Assembly (NCBI GenBank): GCA_038373865.1
Contig: JAXGGA010002005.1
Location: 62,001 to 126,000 of the forward strand
DNA from: Uloborus plumipes
Lineage: Eukaryota; Arthropoda; Arachnida; Araneae; Uloboridae
DNA: 64,000 bases
Reading direction: 5' to 3'
Of this stretch, positions 1-12,877 are shown in pieces (position 1 is the first letter of the stretch; every line of letters begins with the position of its first letter). A program made the position numbers and the translations under genes. Below the pieces are notes generated by a model, which worked only from the letters and a program-made list of their open reading frames with translations, did not search any database and was not told where the DNA came from.

Positions 1-14
1 ATAATGTCCTTTTA

Positions 15-50
15 AGCGTTAATATAATAAGCGTTAATATAGCGTTAATA
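15..50. repeat. short tandem AGCGTTAATA repeat
   Basis: The decamer AGCGTTAATA occurs three times within 36 bases at the left edge. It is a small local tandem repeat, with no gene beside it. Confidence 0.5.
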
Positions 51-52
51 CG

Positions 53-1480
53 TCATGCCTATGCTGTTGATCATCGATCCTATTAAATGACCAAGTCGAT
101 TATTTCCCACATTAAATTATTCATTATTTCTGCTTTGGTTAGCTTGATTTGTAGTGTTGAGCCTATAATCAAGCTTTGGACTGCGGTAACAAAAGTCATG
201 GGATTCCTCCTAATACTCAACTAGTCGTCGGAAATTTTCTCTAGAAATATTGAACTATGCTGCCTCCAGAGACGGTTCTATGTGCTTAAGTGTTGCTGGT
301 GCAAAATCTAGCTTTTCGATTATGTTCCATAAATTAATCGATGATACATTTGTTGGGTGATCTACGTGGATAAACCATTTACAGGCACTTGCTTATAATT
401 GCCCAAAATGTGTTTCATACCCATCGTGCATTGTTGTGACCCGGTGACAAGTTGCACTGTCACCCATAAAAATGTTTTCATTTATTCAGTACATAAAGCC
501 TATGAATAACTGCAAGTAGTCTCCAAGTAGCTGAATCCAAGTATTTCCTGTTAAATTCATGTTAAAACAACTCATTTCATCATGGAATCGCCATCAGTGT
601 GCACAGTGACTTTGTAACAACTTAGGATCCATGGTTGGAGGGGGGAGGGGGTCCCGCACAGTACATTGATTCTATAAGCAGCGCGTACCACCTAAAATCG
701 TGATTCATCCGATCAAGTCATAGTTATTACAGTTGTGTAGGGCACAGACTAAAAATAAATAGACCGCGCATCTCCGATTAAACAGTGGATGTCAGTAGCG
801 CTAAGATATATCACGTGATTTACAACGAAATCCTCTCTTTCTCTCTGACGATCTGGCGCGTTAAAATTTTTGGCGATCATTTGCAAGCTGTTGGTAGGCA
901 AATGCTTCCTTGCGCTTTCCGATCGCTCGATCATTCCGATAGCTTCGCGAGACATTTGTTTATTTGCTGCTTGCAAGCTCCATCTCCGACAAACAATCCA
1001 TGGCACGAAATAGAAAAATAGAATTTTGTACTTGTTTCAAATTAGGTTTCAAAAGTTTTTTTTTTTTCTTTTTTTCGGGGGGAGGGGGGAATGCACCAAG
1101 TATAGTTTCAAAAAAGCGATTTCAAGACTTAAACTTTGAAAGTTTTGAGCGATATTTAAAAAGAGCAACATTTACAAAAATCCAGGGTGATATGCATTAC
1201 TGTTTGAAAATAGGCAACATGCCGGAAATCTCCCCCCCCCCCCCCCCACACACACAGAGAGATAAAAACTCTGACGGATCTTATACCAGCATTTGCAAAG
1301 GGTGTTTTTATTTTAACACAAGCATCTATTTACCTTTTAATCTTCGCAAAATATACCACTTTCATTAAAATCCTTAATGAACATGTACTTCGAAAAGAAA
1401 AAATTTTCTCAAATATTAGTCCTTAAAATCTATATTTAGAATATTAATTTGTATGTAATATTCATAACGATATCCCACGA
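53..1480. other. intergenic, no recognisable gene
   Basis: I see no supported gene here. The stretch has a GC-richer patch around 750-1000 with short open frames on both strands that resemble nothing I recognise, a T-run plus G-run near 1060-1090, and a 16-base C-run at 1232-1247 followed by a short CA repeat. Confidence 0.5.
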
Positions 1481-1969
1481 GAAAGGGACATTTCTCAAAA
1501 TAGTTTTGAAATCCTCTCTCGATCTGTAATAAATACTAAAATTGGCTAAACTTTCATCAGGTGGTAGGCACTGCCCCCCATATGGGGGGGAGGCGGGGGG
1601 GGGGCTCAAACCCTCTCTTAGAAACTAGAATTCTCTAACTTTTAGTACAATTTGTTCAAAAAAAAAATCATAACTTTTTCAACCATCAATCAATAAGTAA
1701 CTAAAAAGGCCAAAATTAAATAACTTTAATCTTCACTGAAACTTCTTTACAGGAGCAAAATACCCTGCTAAGCTGTTGGAAAACTATCTGAGACTCCCCC
1801 CCCCCTTCGCCCGAAATTGCGAGAAATAATATTTAAAAAAGCCGTTGCTTTACGTATGTACAAACAATTGATAATTAGTTACACATAGTTCAGTAGAGAA
1901 TGAATAAAAAAACATCATAAGTAGGGGAGGTGATTTTTTAAAAATGCAATTTTTGAGACATGCCCTTTC
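1481..1969. repeat. possible MITE with inverted ends
   Basis: A motif close to GAAAGGGACATTTCTCAAAA at the left reappears inverted at the right (TTTTTGAGACATGCCCTTTC), bracketing about 490 bases of AT-rich DNA with a G-run. Matching inverted ends suggest a small non-autonomous DNA transposon. I could not define a target duplication. Confidence 0.3.
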
Positions 1970-4430
1970 GTTCTGCTTGTGCGGTATAAGGTCATACCGA
2001 CAGATGAATAGTGCAAAAAAGTCGAATTACGAAAAATAGAGTATTTCACTTTTGCTGTAACTTTTTCCAGAAAGAAAGGGTACTTCTAATTGAATAAAAT
2101 GTTTAAATGGTAATTTAATGGCATTTAAATCAAGGCTTTACATTCCCCACAAACTATGCAGAAACATTAATTTGTTGAAATAGAACTTATTGAAGTCACA
2201 AATTTACACTATCGATGAGGATATGGATTTCTATACATTCTGTGTAATCAAAGATAGCAAGCGAAAACGCTCAACTAAAATTGTTAATTTTGTTCATAAA
2301 ATGTTACTCGCCAAAAAAGTAATAAAAATCTTTCTAACTCTATTTTTAACAATTAAAGCAAGAGTTTTGAAAATAACTGAGATATTATTACAGACTAAAC
2401 TTACCTATGGAATGTTATTGGTCCTCCCTTGACCGATTTTTCTTTGCATCCAAATGCACAACATTTAGAAACAATTTTATCTCAAAACAACAGTTCATCT
2501 CCATAGAAGTGCATACTATGATCTGCTGCGGTTTTTGTAGATCACGTGGTTAAAGCCAGGTAGGTTCTGGCGGCGGAAAGGTTACCATACACTCTCTCTA
2601 TGTATCTTAACTCTGTGGTGTAGGGTCCACTTGTTTATGGTGTAAAGTGGTGACTTTTCACAGCCTGGGAATCGTACATTCCTAAGGTTTCTTCCCACGG
2701 CTATGGATAGATAAGACCACATCTGGGGCCCTACTCTCATTGTATCGTCAATATAGTCGATACCGAGAATACGGGTCTTTTGTGCCCCGTGACGTCACAT
2801 TTCGTGAGACACGATTAATCGCTAATCTCAAAGTCACTTCTAATTTAAGGTATCTAGAATCGCGCCGAGAAGTTTACGACAGGGTAAGAAGACGTGAGAT
2901 GCCTTCCTCGGTAGTGAGAAGCTGTTTGTTTATTCCATTTTTTCTCAACGCGGAGTGTGCCATAATGTTTATAAGTTCTGAAAATGTGGTTTAGTATGTT
3001 TTTACATTGAGAGTGATTTTTTCTTTATTTTGAGTTTGAATTTGGAGAGGCATCCATTTATCGGCAGTAATTGGAACTCTGCAACTTTGCCGATTATCTA
3101 TAATCATCTTATTTTACTGAGAAATTGGCCAGAATTTTGCAAATTGAAATTACTTTAAGGTATGCCCAAAACTTGAATTTATATATTTACTTAATCAGGG
3201 TGTCGATCAAACCCAAGGGAGAGGGATACATTTCCTTTAATAAAATGAGCTCTTTACTCAAATTCTATTTTCTACCAGGGGAAGGGGGGGGGGAGCATTT
3301 CGTTTTTATCGTATCATATTTAAGTTTAATTTTTCCTCACAGAATAATTGAATCATCGTTTTTCAAGTCTTAAAATGATAGCAAAAGCATAAAACATGAA
3401 TTTGTTTCTTTCAATTCTCAAACATAAAGTGTTTTAAATGCATTTTGGAAAAAAGATCCGCAGACATGTGATTTAGGATGTCCATTTTCCTCTTATGCAT
3501 TGCCCCAAAAACAGGGACTTGTACTTAATATTTAGAGAGTGAATATATATATCTTATTGCGAAAAGTTCAAAATATCGTGAAAAGCAATATTGAGTCTAT
3601 CAAAATCATTGCAAAAAGCTCAGCACATGCAGTAATTTTTACCCCTCTCAAACAACAAATGTTTTAAATACACGTTTTGAAAAAGTGATACCTAGACACA
3701 GGGCACGACTTTCTAGGACACTGAGCTCGAGCTTTATGTGCTGTCCCCCCCCCCTCCCCCACCAAATAAAAACAATATAATGAAGTAGTAAAATATTTTG
3801 GATTTCAAGTTTTCGAAAGAGTATTTTTAAATTTATTTTTTATCTTGTCATAGTGCGATATGAAGTTTCTCCATTTTAAAAACTTTAGATGGATTTAAGG
3901 CCTTTTTTTGCCCTGCCCAGACATGTGATTTTTCTTTACTTAGCATTTAAGGACTGAAAATACAACTATTATTGCGAAAACAAAAATGAGTAACGCAAAA
4001 AGGAGACTTTTACTTAAAGCCTGAATTTAAAACTATTATTTCGATAAAGTCAAAATATCGCTGAAAACAAAGTCATGAAGTTAAATGATTTAATTTAACA
4101 AATATTTTTAAATATTAGTATTATTTTTTCAAAGTATTTATAAATTTTTTCATGTTTAGTCGAAGCATTTGATACATTGAAATGAATTCGTATAAAGTAT
4201 TTCGACACTTTATTTCGCTTACGCTTGTTTGCTCGTATGTGTTGAAAAGATGTACTAATTGCGATTTAAAATTCTAATATTTTTAAATTCCTGAAACAAC
4301 ACTTTAATCTGTCCGAATGCTTTTAATATTTGGCTCTCGAATCTTTTTGCCATCTATTTCGGAGGCTAAGCTAAACCAGAAAGTTAAAGCAAAATGCACG
4401 AGCGAATGTTGATGTAACGCGAGTGAGATA
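1970..4430. other. AT-rich intergenic stretch
   Basis: No gene is supported. Around 3120-4150 there are loosely repeated phrases (TTTTAAATGCATTTTGGAAAAA-like, ACATGTGATTT) separated by C/G runs. They resemble the decayed internal repeats of the hAT-type elements further right, so this is probably old transposon material. Confidence 0.4.
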
Positions 4431-4432
4431 TA

Positions 4433-6989
4433 GGGTAAGTGCTCCAGTAGTCGGCCAGTCTCCAGTAGTCGGCCACAATGACATAAAACTCCTCATAAAT
4501 AGTACATTTTTTATTCAAAATCAGATATGGCGCATTCACACATTCATGTACCTATCCTCAATCATCAACCAGTGGCAGTTAAGTTTTGGGTACTTTTTTT
4601 TGAATTAGTAATGAGTCATTTCATTTTGAATGATGTGCCCGTCATCCAAGATTGCGATTCTGCTTATTTTTCAGCTAAGAGAACACGTCTTCTTAAAATG
4701 GCCAAATACACTTATTAATTTAATTCTACTGCAAATTTGAGTCATTTTTATCTTAATGGAATGTCTAACGTAATGTTTCAATGAAAGAGCGAATTCATGG
4801 TTAGACTCGATTGTTTTTTAAAGGGGTGGCCGACTACTGGGTACAGAATTCTTCTGCATTTCCAATAGTCGGCCATGGTAGGCCAACCACTGGTTCTAAG
4901 CAGTTTCGATGATTTATCCAGTAGTCGGCCACATAGTTAATGTAGCTTTTCATTCTTAATATGAGTTCATCAAATTAAAGCTAAATTAACTTATTAAAAT
5001 ACAGCGACAATTTAACTGTTTTGAGTAAAAATACATTTTCCAAAGTTTATTTTTCTTGAAAAATAGTAATTAAATTGAATGTCTTAACTTCTTTTGACCA
5101 CCATTTCGACATTTTATTGCTCCTAGTGTTGTAAATTTAATTGAAAATTCTAAAAGAGAGATTTTTAAATACGCATTCGTTGAGTAAAGATTATAAGTTT
5201 TAATACTCATCTGGTTATTATCAAAAGGTGTTTTAATAGTTTTTCTTATCAAATTTTATCTTAAACTCATGAAATTGGCGAAACGAGTGATTTAGCTTCT
5301 ATTGATACTTATTCGGCAGCTAATAAACATTCCCCAATTATAGGAAATAAGATGCAAAACTTCAATAGTCACATAGGCTCAAATTATTTAATGAGTGCCA
5401 AGCATGTAGTTATTCTTTCTTTTGCTATTATGCTTAACTTTTTGCTTTACTAAAGGTTCAAGACCCCTGTGCTCTATTTCGGAAAATTGTTTCAAATGTT
5501 GTTTTATTTTCACTAATGATTCTCCCCAAATGTTTGACTTCTTGAGTTTTCTTCGCTAGAGGATTAGAATTGTACTGAGTTAATTTCAAAACTACATGGT
5601 TACATTGTTGCAAACTAAATTTTGGTTTGTTTTCAAGGTCATTCCTCGTTTACTAATATTCTTGTCGAAAGCTGTAAGATTACTTTCATGACATCCCGAG
5701 TTCCATTTACTTCCTTATTTCATCTTACTTCAATTAGTTTAAAACAAATAAGATTGCTTCAGTGGAACATTCTGTGCTAGATGAAGCCTTGATAGATTCT
5801 TTTCAGCGCATTTTTGAATGTATTTTCACTTGCACAGTTTTGGAAGCAATCATTTCTGAAACTACAGTTTTAGTTTTATGTTCCGTATGTTAAAATTCCG
5901 TTCTAATGAATGTGTCCCAGTTAAGTGCCGACGTGATTATTAGTCATGAATTGTGTCGACTCTATTATTACGTCTTTATGTTTACATAAACAGTAAAGCA
6001 GTTTTTCATTTCTTGATTCTTTGGTCATTATCACTAAAAACTGCTGTTCACTACAAAACTATTCCTGTTTTTTAACTTCCTAAGCAAGAACATTTTGTAC
6101 ATTTAAAAAACTTCGTTTATTTTGTCCCTTCTTGCATCTTTAGTAAGTGCTGCTGAAATTCTTTTCTTCAGAAGCTTTTTTTTTTTAACTTTTTTTTTAT
6201 ATAGACATATTTTTAGACGTTATTCAGAAAAAATACTTTTTTAGTGCGAGTTTTTAAAATAAAACTGTTTTTAGGCAGCTAAAGTTTTTAAACGTTAATG
6301 TCCTGAGAATTCTGTGCTAATTGTACTGTCTAAAATTAATAATGGTAGATTGATAGAGAAATAAGTAAAGCACATAGTGTATCAAGAAGTACACTAACAT
6401 GATCATCTACACAGTTGAGTACCAGAAGTACCACGAAAATTATGACCAGACTAAGTATAATGCATCGCTTCAGGCCCGTCATTTCACGTTTTTAGAGGGG
6501 GGGGGGGCAAAGGGTGCAAACACAATGCAATTTCATCGGAAGAAAGCAAACACCACGCCCACTTATATATTAATTACCTGATTTCTCAAAACCGGGTGTG
6601 GGGGTGGGGGGAGCAATTGACCCCCCCCTCCTGACCCCCCCAAATGACGGGTCTAGTTCGTTGTAAGTTTCCCTTTGTTTTGTTTTTTTAAATTCAACCC
6701 CCTATATCAGATAAGATCAATGAAAATGAAGTGGCCGACTACTGGATTCAACGTGGCCGAGCACTGGATTTCTGTGGCCGACTACTGGAGCATTTACTAG
6801 TGTTGACAACAGCTTGGATTTTAACATAATTTTTTTTTAAATTTCTGAAACAAGTAGGTGATTCACTATCAGAAAGGTTCATTCGAAAGTGTTACCTTGT
6901 TTTTGTTGCTGTATTGATAGCTGAAAGTTCTAGGTTAGCCAAGATCCACAAAAGATCTCTTAAATGGCCGACTACTGGAGCACTTACCC
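4433..6989. mobile_element. DNA transposon with repeated CAGTAGTCGGCCA subterminal motifs
   Basis: The ends are inverted copies of GGGTAAGTGCTCCAGTAGTC, and TA flanks both sides (4431-4432, 6990-6991). The motif CAGTAGTCGGCCA, in either orientation and with small changes, recurs near 4444, 4461, 4826, 4863, 4918, 6731, 6751, 6772 and 6966. It clusters in the outer 500 bases of each end. Clustered subterminal repeats are typical transposase-binding arrays in DNA transposons. The roughly 1.8-kb interior is AT-rich with no transposase frame, so this is a non-autonomous or dead copy. The TA flank would fit a Tc1/mariner-type element, but the superfamily is not settled. Confidence 0.75.
6472..6654. 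mobile_element. small hAT-like MITE, copy A
   Basis: The ends read GGCCCGTCATTT and AAATGACGGGTC inverted, with G- and C-runs just inside. The interior shares phrases (ACACAATG, CACGCCCACTT, GCAATTGACCCCCC) with copies at 8604 and 23263. It is nested inside the 4433-6989 element. Confidence 0.65.
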
Positions 6990-8603
6990 TACTAAAAATA
7001 CTGTCATTTGATTGGTCAATCGTTTTTCCTTCTCGATACGCGGTAGAAGGAGAGTAAATTCTCGCTTGGGCACATAAGGGCTTTCAGAGTAGTACAAAAT
7101 TTGACAAGCGACTACTTTTTCGGCTATTCTTGCTTGTCGTGAGGGAGTAATAGACGTCACTGGAAGTTCAAGGAAGTTTCAGAGTAGGGCCCTTGGACAC
7201 CGGACTTTTCGGCATACCGTGAAAAAAGGTATTTTTCTCACGGTGACCAAGTGGTTGGTCAGCTTGTCCATCGAGTTAAGAGCAGAGCTTGACTTGATGT
7301 CAGACTACTAGGTTGTGCGTTTGGGTCTCCGTCAGGAGACTGGAAAAGGTATTTTTATCCGGTGGAATACCATCCCCGGATTGTGAAGGAAGCAAGCTCC
7401 CTGTTAATAGTCACGTCAGTGACTGGACATTCACGAACTCGTGATCAATACGAAAAAGCCAAAAAGCTTACTTTTGGTATAGTTTTGTACATTTGTGTAT
7501 CTTTTGTACAGTTTTCGTAATAAATGTTTCGCCCCAAATCGAACTTTTTCACTTGTCTGGGAACAACGGTCTTACAATGTTCAAAACTCCAGAAGAGGCG
7601 CTGATAGAGATTTTGTGCTGTTGGTAAAGGCGCTGCAGTCTGTCTTCTCCTGCTACACCGCCGTCCAAACTAAAAAACCGAGTATCTCCCAAATCCTTAA
7701 TTTCGAGAAAACGAGAATTTAAGTTCTTTGCTAACGTAGGTGACCGCAAAGAAATGCTGAATGTCTGAGCATTTTTTTTTTTTTTTTTTGTATTTTAGCG
7801 CTGTTACTGCTTTCTAGTGGGGTAGGGGACTTTAACCAGAAATGGGCAAAAACGGAGATGCCGCTTTTTCACTAGGACGGTATTATAGTCTATTAAAGAG
7901 AAATTTCACCGCACTTTCCTGACTTTTCGGCCGTATTTCCAGCAATGATTTCGGTGGTTGTTTCAAGCACTTTTGTTTCTATTAACCTATTTGCAATGTG
8001 AGCAAACTACTCACACCAAGATTTTTTTTTTCTGTTTCAACAAATATTTTTGTTTGTTTGTTTGTTTCTGCAGGTATTATTTTTTGTACAACATGCGGTG
8101 TTGGGAATAAATAGCAAATGAAATTCTTTCAGCTCGAAATCGTTTTACACTTTTTTGGAGGGGACATAGATGGTATGACTAAATTTCTCTGATGCCGAGT
8201 TATCAGGGTATTGTCAAGAAGGGTGATTGTGAAAATGAGGTAATTCAGAACAAACGACATTAGCACTTCTGTAAGCAATGAAGGAACCAAATAGAAGTAG
8301 CAACTGGATGTTCACTTCTTCATTATTAGGTTAGGAATGTTTTTTCACTGATGTGGCAACACTGTACCCGCTATTTCCTTAGTTATCCTATTCCTTCTTA
8401 CAAAAGTTGTCAAACCGTTTTTCAGTCTTCAATTTCCATCCTGTTCGGACTGATAAAATTGTGGTCAGTTATTGTTTTCATTATATTTGTCTTCAGTTAT
8501 TAAGCCTTTAACAGGAATCAACCGGGGTTTCGCTGTCTTCTATATTTAGCACCCCGTAGGAAGGTGTCCATAATTACCCCGTATTTTTCTAGGTAAGGAT
8601 AGT
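6990..8603. other. intergenic, possible LTR-like segment
   Basis: No gene is supported. The part around 7130-7580 is less AT-rich and contains AATAAA at 7518-7525 followed by a short GC-richer tail, which recalls an LTR R/U5 region. I could not find TG/CA ends with a target duplication. A TTTG microsatellite lies near 8050 and a T-run near 7772-7789. Confidence 0.3.
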
Positions 8604-8776
8604 CAGGGCCGTCATTTAGGGGGGGGGGGGCAGAGGGGGCAATTGACCCCCCCTGACTTTGGGAAATCAATGCATTGGCATACAAGTGGGCGTGGTTTTG
8701 CCACATTTTGGGAAATTATACATTGTGTATGCACCCTTTGCCCCCCCCCCTGGAAAAATTCGAAATGACGTCCCTG
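8604..8776. mobile_element. small hAT-like MITE, copy B (inverted)
   Basis: Ends CAGGGCCGTCATTT and AAATGACGTCCCTG bracket the same interior as copy A in reverse orientation (AAGTGGGCGTGG, GCAATTGACCCCCC). The bases flanking it, AGGATAGT and GGGGTAGT, match at 6 of 8 positions, consistent with an aged 8-bp target duplication. Confidence 0.65.
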
Positions 8777-8919
8777 GGGGTAGTTAAGAAAATTTTTTTC
8801 AAAGTAGTTTTTTCCACTTCAAGTCAAATCTTATGATCCAAATAGTTATTTTGTCCATTTAACTGAATCGACATTTCGTAATGATTTATATAAACTTGTC
8901 TGTACGTTTGAACGTCCAA

Positions 8920-9427
8920 ATGCCTCGCACTTATGCGAAGAAGAAGCTGCCTCCTCAATACACGAGTGAAGACTTATTGAGGGCTGTAAACGATTGTACA
9001 AATGGGAATATGACCTACAGAGAAGCAGTGGACACCTACGCCACCCCTCAAGATGTTTTGCACAACAGAGTTAAAGGTAAAAATCAAAATTGATAGGATG
9101 GGAGCAGGTTGCCTAACGGACATAATAACTGATGTGGAGCTAACTTTAGCAAAATATCTAATTGCTAGGGCTCGTATGGGGTTTCCTTGTGACAAGGAAG
9201 AGTTGAAAAGCATTATTCGAGACTTTGATTTGGCTAATGGGTTGCCCGTTCGATTCAAAGATGGAAAGCTAGGTGATGACTGGCACATTAGTTTCATAAA
9301 GAGGTATTCGAGCATTTCTCTAAAACAAACAGAACTCCTGCGAAAATCTAGAAAGAAAGCCAGATATCCCTTCGTGGTATATCCTTTTTATAATGAAGTC
9401 AAGAAATTCACTGAAAACCAAGGGTAA
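8920..9427 (+). pseudogene. pogo/Tigger-like transposase N-terminal fragment, frameshifted
   Basis: The frame opening at 8920 starts MPRTYAKKK and continues with a helix-turn-helix (MTYREAVDTYATPQDVLHNR), the psq-type DNA-binding arrangement of pogo, Tigger and CENP-B-like proteins. A stop closes this frame at 9091-9093. The homology continues one frame over, after an A-rich spot near 9077, with the CENPB-type HTH: ARMGFPCDKEELKSI, the DWHISFIKRYSSISL motif and a basic tail. The frame ends at 9427. One extra A is the simplest break. The DDE catalytic domain is absent: the sequence becomes non-coding after GGTAAG at 9423-9428, which could be a splice donor or just truncation. CATAATTACCCC-type motifs near 8569, 9467, 9484 and 9670 may be subterminal repeats of the parent transposon. 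The family call is firm; activity is excluded. Confidence 0.75.
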
Positions 9428-9798
9428 GCGAGGGGAAATGCATGTTCATATTTACCCCATGTACTATGGGGTAATTATGAACAATTGGGGGTAATTAAGA
9501 AAAATGATTTAAAAAAAACTTCCATCAGCCAAAAAATTAAAAAAAAAAAAAAAACAGTCGCGCAGTGTAGCAGAGAAGTTAATAATTGTTTGTGATGGGT
9601 GTCTATATTTTTAAATATAGGATGGTGCTCCAGAGAGCAATTAGCGTGCGAAAGTGTAAAATTTTTTTCATAATTACCCCTATTGACCCCATTACTCATT
9701 TTTGCGTCAAGTCTAGAGGGTTAACACTGACTATTCTGCGTCCCAGTTGTTAAGTGCGGGCAGTTGGCCACTGCGTAGTCAATGGTAGGAGACTATGC

Positions 9799-10314
9799 TT
9801 AACCCATTTATGCCCAAGTTTTTTTTAACAATTTTTTTCAATTTTTATCTGCTTAAGACTCTTACTTGGAATGGTTTACATACATTTTAGGCTTGAAATA
9901 GTTCGCCGTTGCCATATTTATTGAGTTATTTAACGTCCTGTTTATAGGATATTTTGCAGATATGTGAGCAGAATACGACCTTCACTTGAGTTTACTTTTG
10001 CAAAGTAACATTACAGAAGGCATCTCCGATCAATTTTAAGCAAACCATTTCAATTTTATGAAAAATAAGTTCGCAAAAAAAATTACTTTGTGTGGCTATC
10101 CATGCTGGATCGTTGCTTGACTGATTTGTATGAAAATAGCTGTCAATAAATAAACTCTTATGTCCAAATAGTTGCTCTAACTAATTTTCTCAAGAAGAAT
10201 GACTTTTTAACTTGTGAAAAACAGCTTTAGTAAAAGGATATACCCTTTACAGGTTTTTGTATGCAGTAACTAACAAGCGTCCCGTTTTTAGACTACTGGG
10301 CATAAATGGGTTAA
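9799..10314. mobile_element. piggyBac-like TTAA MITE, family 1 copy 1
   Basis: It is flanked by TTAA (9799-9802 and 10311-10314), the piggyBac target. Inverted ends are CCCATTTATGCCCAAGT and ACTGGGCATAAATGGG. It has no coding capacity. The whole 516 bases match 19875-20380 at high similarity, including the phrases GGTTTACATACA and GCATCTC. Confidence 0.85.
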
Positions 10315-11756
10315 AATAAGGTATTCTCATCACATTGTTTACTCTGTGGATTTTGGTGTATTGGCGGTCCCAGCAACTTCCGAAATGGAATGTATCATGC
10401 ATCTAGCTGCAACTATACCATAGTCTGCTAATATCCGTCATGTAGCGATAATTACGTCAGAAACTTTTTATATGATTTTTATAATTGCAAAAGAGAGCAT
10501 TTCCAATGCATTGTCTGTTTATGTATTTTGCATTTAATACTATTATCAATATGTTGTTCCCCGATGTTTATTGCCTCAGTGTTTGCAAAAAAAAAGTTTC
10601 TGTTTCTATTTTGCTTACCTAATGTTTCGAGCCTTTGTGTGAGAACATTTTCAAGAGTATTGCTGCAGAAAATGTACCACCGCGGTTATCCTTGGACCAA
10701 TCCATCTGAATCTAAGCATTAGTAAATTAACGCTAAATACATGTAGATCTAAGCTCCGTCATTCCTTGATATAATTTGCGAACTATTAATTCACGGTACT
10801 GTAATCAACATCATTCTCACAAACATCATGTACTACATTTGGTTAAAGTGATCGTTTTACACTGCATGCTACACTAACTTTGAAAGAGAAATGCTTTTAT
10901 TTACCATCTTAGTTTCTTTCTATAAGATGCAGTCCCGGAAACATCAAAGGGTTAATGAGACGTGAAATGAAATGACGTCTCCTAGTAGTCGTTTTAAAAA
11001 TGTTGTAAAGTTATTTCACTCGAAATTGATTTTTAAATTTGTCAAAGAACTATATGAGTTACGAATTCCGAAATAAAATCTAAACAAGTCCAACGACGTC
11101 CAAACCACCTTATTAAACTTCTTGAATTGCAGAAGTCTTGTACGTTTAAAGTAAAAATTCAACTTTTAAACTTAAAATCAAGATCAGGAACCGAGCTGCG
11201 GAACTTTTTGTTGCGCCTAAGTGACAGCTACATTGAAGGTTGTTCCAATATCAAGCTTCATTTTCCGTATTTTGATCCGAAAATAGACGAGTCATACCTT
11301 TACATAAAAAAGAGAAAGGGATGTGTAATCAGCAAGTGAAAAAAACAGTTTCGTATTTTAATGCGTCAGCCTGCTTCGTAAAAGTTCATAGGCGTGATTT
11401 TACAGTGAGAATATGTTTGTTAATAGCAGCAATAATGAAACGTAAATAGTAATAAAAACTAATAGAATTCCGATAAGTTGTAACTTTAAAGACCGTAAGA
11501 CTTTTTAGAAGATATACATATCAATGTCATAAAACTTCGAAATGAGTCTTTTTATGCTTTAATGTGACGTGAAAAGTGTTTTCGATGCCAAAAACAAAAG
11601 AAAAAAAAAAGTAGAAATTTCAATAACATGAATCAGTCAATAATTGTTCAATGGTTAACTGAAAAGGAACAACTTAAGTTTGGTTTCATAATAACATAAA
11701 GCGCATCATCTCATTAGAAATTTCAGTTTTAAACATCAAATTAAGGTACTTGTAAA
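10315..11756. other. AT-rich intergenic, nothing recognised
   Basis: No gene or complete element is visible. A local palindrome (GAGACG...CGTCTC) sits near 10958-10982. The open frame at 11127-11339 has no recognisable motif. Confidence 0.45.
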
Positions 11757-12115
11757 CACGGACGGATCAAAGGGAAGCGGGGGCTATTGTCCCTTCTTTT
11801 AAAGACTTCGCACCGGTAATGTTTCGGAATTTAAGTCCTAAAAACGAAAGTGTACTCCGTCTTTGATGGCGTAAGTGGAAGGGATGAGATTTAAGGGCTT
11901 TCTTTTGGCAATTTTTTGAAACTGAAGATCCAAAAAAATGAAAAATTTGACCACCTTCGATGATGTTAGGGGATGATCGAAACATTTGGATATGAAATTG
12001 TAATTACTATGAAATTGAGGTTCTAAAAGCACAATTTTAGAATATTTTTGATCACGGAAAAAAAAGGAATACGTTCGGATTCGGAGACCTTCTGTCCCGC
12101 CCCCTCCTTGACTAA
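11757..12115. mobile_element. degenerate hAT-like element
   Basis: The left part (CACGGACGGATCAAAGGG) and right part (CGCCCCCTCCTTGACT) resemble the inverted ends of the well-bounded hAT-like MITE at 42406-42655. The interior carries AAGTCCTAAAAACG, a phrase repeated in the larger hAT-type elements at 44256 and 52292. No clear target duplication survives. Confidence 0.4.
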
Positions 12116-12200
12116 TTTCCTATATTTGATAAATTAAGTACTGAGGCTAAAGTTCCCCCACCCAATCATTTGTGAATGCGATGTGTAGTAAGAGGTAAGT

Positions 12201-12820
12201 AGGTCATTCCATAGAAATGTCAGCCTCAGCCGAAGAAAAAAAAAAACCAAAATGAAAAAAGTATAAAAAAATAAATAAATAAATAAATAAAAATCAGATA
12301 GCATAAGAAGTTTTTAAAAAAAATTGAAAAAGTATTGTAATTATCACTGAGATTAGCCATAATAAACAGTTTCTAGTGTGTTTACTGCTTGTTATTCGAC
12401 GGTTACGTTAGTCACGTTACGTTAGTCACACTCGCTCTTGAGTAAAAGTGACACTGAAGACTAAAAAAAATAAAGATTTAATGAATGTATTTTATGTTTT
12501 TAAAAGCCAACTTTACACATTTTTCAAATATATCATTCAATTTTTAACACTTGCTTAACTTTGAGACATTTTTGCCTCACAACATGAGCGTTCATTTTCA
12601 GGGTTGCAAAAATGTTACGCTAGTCACGCTGCTATTTTGGTTGAAAAAAAATCTGCTGTCAGTAATTTTGCTTTACATTCTTAGCGGAAATGATACATAG
12701 ATACCATGTACATTGTAAATCCACCAGCATAACTAAAAAATATTTTTTTTCTTTAAGTTAGAAGTAAAAACAGTTACAAAATCAGCTCTGAATGTTACGT
12801 TAGTCACTATGGAATGACCC
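12201..12820. mobile_element. GGGTCATTCCATAG MITE, copy 1
   Basis: Inverted ends are (A)GGTCATTCCATAG and CTATGGAATGACCC, with AAGT flanking both sides (12197-12200, 12821-12824), a 4-bp target duplication. TTACGTTAGTCAC recurs near 12404, 12418, 12614 (one change) and 12794, as binding-site-like internal repeats. There is no coding frame. It is nearly collinear with 18078-18702. Confidence 0.85.
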
Positions 12821-12877
12821 AAGTAAAGAAGTTAGTCTCCCCCTGCTTGAAAAAAATATCGATTCGCCCTCAACACA

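Noticed and set aside
7130..7580. Possible solo LTR
   Set aside because: It has AATAAA and a GC-richer tail, but I could not find TG...CA termini with a matching duplication or a second copy.
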